DNA of 48,281 nt, taken from positions 1 through 48,281 of the forward strand of contig NZ_QLNP01000066.1 in assembly GCF_003261175.1 (NCBI RefSeq), written 5' to 3'. The notes below the pieces were generated by a model. It saw nothing but the letters and a program-made list of their open reading frames with translations, did not search any database and had not been told where the DNA came from. The DNA comes from Arthrobacter globiformis. GTDB taxonomy: Bacteria > Actinomycetota > Actinomycetes > Actinomycetales > Micrococcaceae. Every line of letters begins with the position of its first letter. Within the stretch, counting starts at the first letter, position 1. Positions 45,070 to 48,281 of this stretch are shown here, one piece after another. The translations under genes and the position numbers were made by a program.

Positions 45070-46833
45070 TCAGGCGGGGGAGCGGTAAGCCTTGACGCCC
45101 TGTTCCACCACCAGGTGGATGAGGGCGAAGACGCGCGCATCATCGATGGCTGCCAGGGCCGCGTCCAAGGCGGCTGGAACATCCTTGTCCTCGGTAACAG
45201 TAATGCCGAAACCGCCAAAGGCCGTGGCCATCATGCCGAAGTCCGGATTCTTCAGCTGGGTGCCGGACACGCGTTCGGGATAGTGCCGCTCCTGGTGGGT
45301 GCGGATGGTGCCGTACTCCTGGTTGTCCATGACAATAACCAGCGGCGTGGCACCGTACTGGGCGGCGGTGGCCAGTTCCTGGCCGTTCATGAGGAACTCC
45401 CCGTCACCGGCGATGGTGACCACTCGCCGGCGTGGTTCCGCCAGCGACGCCGCGACGGCCGAGGGGATGGAGTAACCCATGGAGCCGTTCCTGGCGCTGA
45501 CCATAGAAGCGTAGCGGCGGGTGGGGAAGTACCGGTGGGCCCAGTTAGTGTGCTCGCCCGCCCCGAACGTCACCAGCGCGTCCTCTGGCAATCTGGGGAC
45601 CAGGTTCGCCATCAAGGTGTCCATCCTTGCCGGTCCGGCAGCGGGAGCGGAAGCGGGGAGCGCGGCAAATGACTCCTGTTCGGCCCTCATCCGCCCTGTC
45701 CACGCCTTCCACTGCTCCTTGACTTCCAGGTCGATGCCGGCCAGATCACGGACAAAGGCCTCCGGTTTCGCCAGGATCTGCCGCGAGACAGGACCCGATC
45801 GGCCCCGCAGCGAGGGGTCGATGGTGACCAGAAAGTTCGTCTTGCTCCAGTCCTGCCGGCAGACGAATCCGTCTGTAATCACGTCTCCAGGGACAGTACC
45901 CACAAACACCAGAAGGTCAGTCTCCTCGAGCAGGTCGAAGGTGGGGCGCGGGCGACCGTACCCGATGGGGCCCACGTAGGACGGAGAGTCAAAGGAAACG
46001 GTTCCCTGGGTGCGCCATTCTGCTGCTGCTGGAATCTGGTGTCGCTCCAGCCACGCTGTCAGTTGGTCAGCTGCCGCCTGGGTCCAGTCGTTGCCGCCCG
46101 TTACGAAAAGCGGTTTGTTGGACGAGGCCAGCGCGGCCTTCAGGGCCGCGGCGTCGCTGCTGCTCATGCCGCCGGCCGCCACCGGGATCGCCGGGTGCAG
46201 CGCCGGGTCGACCAACTGCCTGATGATGTCCTCCGGCAGGCCCACCACCACGGGCCCCGGGCGGCCACTCATCGCGGCGAACATCGCCTCGGCCACAATC
46301 TCGGATGCCCGCTCCGGGTGGTCAAGGACCATGACGCGCTTGGCGCCGGTATCGAACCAGGCTTTGATGTCGAACTCCTGGAACGCCTCGCGGTCCCGGT
46401 GCGCGAACGGAATCAGGCCCACGAACAGGAGCATCGGCGTCGAGTCCTGCCACGCAGTATGCAGTCCCACGTGCGCGTTGGCTGCGCCGGGTCCCCGCGT
46501 AACCATCGCCACACCAGGCACCTGGTTCATTTTTCCGTCGGCCTCGGCCATGTACGCTGCCCCGCCCTCGTGCCGGCACACGACGGTTTCGATCTCCGAG
46601 CTGTGCAGGCCGTCCAATACGTCAAGGAAACTTTCGCCGGGAACCACGTAGGTGCGTTTCACGCCATGGGCTGCGAGCGACTCAACAATCACGTGCCCGG
46701 CGGACTTCAGGGCCGCGGGGGATGGCGCGGTGCTGCTCTCGCGGCCAGTCTGCTGTAGCTTATGGTCGTCGAACTGCCCAAGATCGGAAGGGACATCGGT
46801 TGCGGTCAAGGGGGACTGAGACTCTGTTGTCAT
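45070..46833 (-). CDS. Thiamine-diphosphate-dependent enzyme (acetolactate synthase-like)
   Basis: 587 aa from ATG 46833. An N-terminal extension of about 40 residues precedes the PYR domain with VVPGESFLDVLDGL (Glu67 activates the cofactor) and HEGGAAYMAEADGK; a middle domain (about 220-370); and the PP domain with IAGDGEFLMNGQELATAAQYG (GDG about 475) and MDNQEYGTIR. The family is IlvB/benzoylformate decarboxylase-like; reaction unknown. No ilvN or ilvC beside it, so it is probably not the biosynthetic ALS. It lies 49 bp downstream of a permease gene in the same direction, with a G-poor leader between. Confidence 0.87.
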   Translation of the reverse strand: MTTESQSPLTATDVPSDLGQFDDHKLQQTGRESSTAPSPAALKSAGHVIVESLAAHGVKRTYVVPGESFLDVLDGLHSSEIETVVCRHEGGAAYMAEADGKMNQVPGVAMVTRGPGAANAHVGLHTAWQDSTPMLLFVGLIPFAHRDREAFQEFDIKAWFDTGAKRVMVLDHPERASEIVAEAMFAAMSGRPGPVVVGLPEDIIRQLVDPALHPAIPVAAGGMSSSDAAALKAALASSNKPLFVTGGNDWTQAAADQLTAWLERHQIPAAAEWRTQGTVSFDSPSYVGPIGYGRPRPTFDLLEETDLLVFVGTVPGDVITDGFVCRQDWSKTNFLVTIDPSLRGRSGPVSRQILAKPEAFVRDLAGIDLEVKEQWKAWTGRMRAEQESFAALPASAPAAGPARMDTLMANLVPRLPEDALVTFGAGEHTNWAHRYFPTRRYASMVSARNGSMGYSIPSAVAASLAEPRRRVVTIAGDGEFLMNGQELATAAQYGATPLVIVMDNQEYGTIRTHQERHYPERVSGTQLKNPDFGMMATAFGGFGITVTEDKDVPAALDAALAAIDDARVFALIHLVVEQGVKAYRSPA

Positions 46834-46880
46834 GAGCTTTCTTTGGTTATTGGTGGGCGGGTGTTGGTGAGGAGGGATGT

Positions 46881-48281
46881 CTATCTGAGGGGCATCGGGT
46901 TGGGGACGACGGGGGACATGCCGGTGAAGCCTTCGCGGGCTTCGGCGATTTCGTGGATGCGTTTGCGGCAGGCGTACCAGCCGGCGATCATGAGTGCGAT
47001 GGCGATGAGGGTGACCAGGAGCGTTAGGGGTGAGTCGATGAAGACCATGATCAGTACGCCGGCGAGGAACAGCAGGGAGAGGTAGCCGGTGTAGGGGGCG
47101 CCGAACATCCGGAACGAGGGGCGTTTGAGCCAGCCCTTGTCTGCCCAGCGTTTGAGCTGGATCTGGCACAGGACGATGGTGGCCCAGGTGACGATGATGC
47201 CTACGGAGGCGATGTTCAGGACGATCTCGAAGGCCTGCGAGGGGACGAGGTAGTTCAGCGGGACGCCGAGCAGGGAGACGCCGGCGATGATGGCGATGCC
47301 GCCGTAGGGGACGCCGGCTTTGTTCATGCGCTGGGCGAACTTGGGGGCGGAGCCGGCCACGGACATGGAGCGCAGGATCCGGCCGGTGGAGTAGAGGCCG
47401 GCGTTGAGGGAGGACAGGGCTGCGGTGAGGACCACGAGGTTCATGATGACGTCCACGCCCTGGATGCCGATCGAGCCGAAGAACGTCACGAAGGGGCTGA
47501 CGCCTTTTTGGTAGGCGGTGAAGGGCAGGAGCAGGGCGAGCAGGATGACGGAGCCGACGTAGAACACGGCGATGCGGAAGACCACGGAGTTGATGGCCTT
47601 GGGCATGATCTTTTCGGGGTTTTCGGTTTCGCCGGCGGCGGTGCCGACGAGTTCGATGGAGGCGTAGGCGAACAGGACGCCCTGCATGAGGATGATCATG
47701 GGCAGCAGGCCGTTGGGGAAGATGCCGCCGTTGTCGGTGATGAGGTTGAAGCCGGTTTCCTGGCCGGGGACGGGGGTGCCGAAGATGACGAAGTAGGTGC
47801 CGATGAGGAGGAAGGCCACGAGGGCGGCGACCTTGATGATGGCGAACCAGAATTCCATTTCGCCGAAGACCTTGACGGAAACGAGGTTCAGGCAGAGGAC
47901 GACGACGAGGGCGGTCAGTGCCCAGACCCATTGGGGGACGTCGGCCATCCAGGGGATGTAGTTGCCGAAGAAGTTCATGTAGAGGGCGGCGGCGGTGATG
48001 TCCACGATGGTGGTGGTGGCCCAGTTGATCCAGTAGAACCAGCCCGAGACGAAGGCTGCTTTCTCGCCGAAGAATTCGCGGGCGTAGGAGACGAAAGAGC
48101 CGGACGAGGGCCGGTGCAGCACGAGTTCGCCGAGGGCGCGCAGGATCAGGAAGGCGAAGAAGCCGCAGACGGCGTAGGCGATGACCAGGGACGGCCCGGC
48201 AGCGTTGAGCCGGCCGCCGGCGCCGAGGAACAGGCCGGTGCCGATCGCGCCGCCGATGGCGATCATCTGGATCTGCCGCGG
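46881..48281 (-). CDS. ansP: Amino-acid permease, L-asparagine permease (AnsP)-like, N-terminus cut
   Basis: 466 codons in the window; the frame is open to the right edge and perhaps 20-40 N-terminal residues are missing. It begins with [20 protein letters not shown], the signature of APC-family amino-acid permeases, and has [20 protein letters not shown] and [19 protein letters not shown], which resemble AnsP of Actinobacteria. About twelve membrane helices. C-ending codons dominate strongly. Likely co-transcribed with the thiamine-diphosphate enzyme. Substrate by similarity only. Confidence 0.88.
   Translation of the reverse strand, partial: PRQIQMIAIGGAIGTGLFLGAGGRLNAAGPSLVIAYAVCGFFAFLILRALGELVLHRPSSGSFVSYAREFFGEKAAFVSGWFYWINWATTTIVDITAAALYMNFFGNYIPWMADVPQWVWALTALVVVLCLNLVSVKVFGEMEFWFAIIKVAALVAFLLIGTYFVIFGTPVPGQETGFNLITDNGGIFPNGLLPMIILMQGVLFAYASIELVGTAAGETENPEKIMPKAINSVVFRIAVFYVGSVILLALLLPFTAYQKGVSPFVTFFGSIGIQGVDVIMNLVVLTAALSSLNAGLYSTGRILRSMSVAGSAPKFAQRMNKAGVPYGGIAIIAGVSLLGVPLNYLVPSQAFEIVLNIASVGIIVTWATIVLCQIQLKRWADKGWLKRPSFRMFGAPYTGYLSLLFLAGVLIMVFIDSPLTLLVTLIAIALMIAGWYACRKRIHEIAEAREGFTGMSPVVPNPMPLR

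Noticed and set aside
45070-47931. 953-codon minus-strand frame covering the permease region
   Set aside because: Only its C-terminal 587 codons read as a protein family. The rest is a high-GC shadow of the permease, which reads in another frame on the same strand with clear membrane helices.

Overview
The window is GC-rich (about 65 percent by eye) and densely coding, with many GTG and TTG starts. Its gene families (DUF3097, DUF3043, DUF3054, DUF222/HNH, actinobacterial COX subunit IV, long-tailed QcrB, three-helix QcrA) and gene order point to a high-GC actinobacterium, most likely Micrococcaceae of the Arthrobacter / Pseudarthrobacter / Paenarthrobacter type. From memory, comEA-comEC-holA-rpsT, lepA, hemW, hrcA-dnaJ-rsmE, phoH-ybeY-CBS protein-era-recO-uppS and qcrBAC-ctaE-trpD run in the same order in Mycobacterium, so most of the window is a conserved chromosomal core, not an island. 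I see no insertion sequence, prophage, CRISPR array, rRNA or tRNA.

Layout. 1-0.8 kb: cut tail of a DUF222/HNH protein and a 61-aa orphan. 0.8-6.4 kb: DNA-uptake genes comEA and comEC (ComEC lacks the metallo-beta-lactamase domain), holA, a tryptophan-rich unknown and rpsT. 6.5-12 kb: orphan PemK/MazF-like toxin, lepA, hemW, a DUF4870 membrane protein and a DUF3097 protein. 12-15.1 kb: heat-shock and RNA-modification genes hrcA (CIRCE operator), dnaJ and rsmE. 15.1-20.3 kb: a GerMN/Gmad2 lipoprotein facing the tightly overlapping ribosome-maturation run phoH-ybeY-CNNM/CBS-era. 20.3-24 kb: an LCP cell-wall ligase and an M13 metallopeptidase. 24.1-27.7 kb: leuA behind a leucine leader peptide and pseudoknot (LEU element), then recO-uppS. 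27.7-32.7 kb: alpha/beta hydrolase, pyrD behind three direct repeats, DUF3043, an M20 dipeptidase and an A-type Fe-S carrier. 32.9-42.9 kb: the aerobic terminal respiratory chain (ctaCDF on plus; ctaE-qcrC-qcrA-qcrB on minus), with a PTS HPr / GntR pair and a palindromic dre-like operator between the two halves, then trpD. 43-48.3 kb: accessory genes (Lrp-type ligand domain, DUF3054, VOC protein, LysE exporter) and a thiamine-diphosphate enzyme paired with an AnsP-like amino-acid permease that runs off the right edge.

How the genes work together. CtaC/D/E/F and QcrA/B/C together make the bc1-aa3 supercomplex that oxidises menaquinol and reduces oxygen. ErpA-type carrier supplies Fe-S clusters. 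HemW and LepA belong to haem handling and translation. PhoH-YbeY-Era-RecO-UppS is a ribosome, repair and envelope cluster. Regulation visible in the DNA includes CIRCE for hrcA, leucine-responsive attenuation for leuA, a DasR-type operator for HPr/GntR, several candidate leaderless promoters, and a set of long perfect palindromic terminators between convergent genes.

I found no clearly new multi-gene system. The best leads are regulatory (pyrD repeats, ctaE promoter palindrome, dre-like site, LEU element) plus a few uncharacterised proteins.
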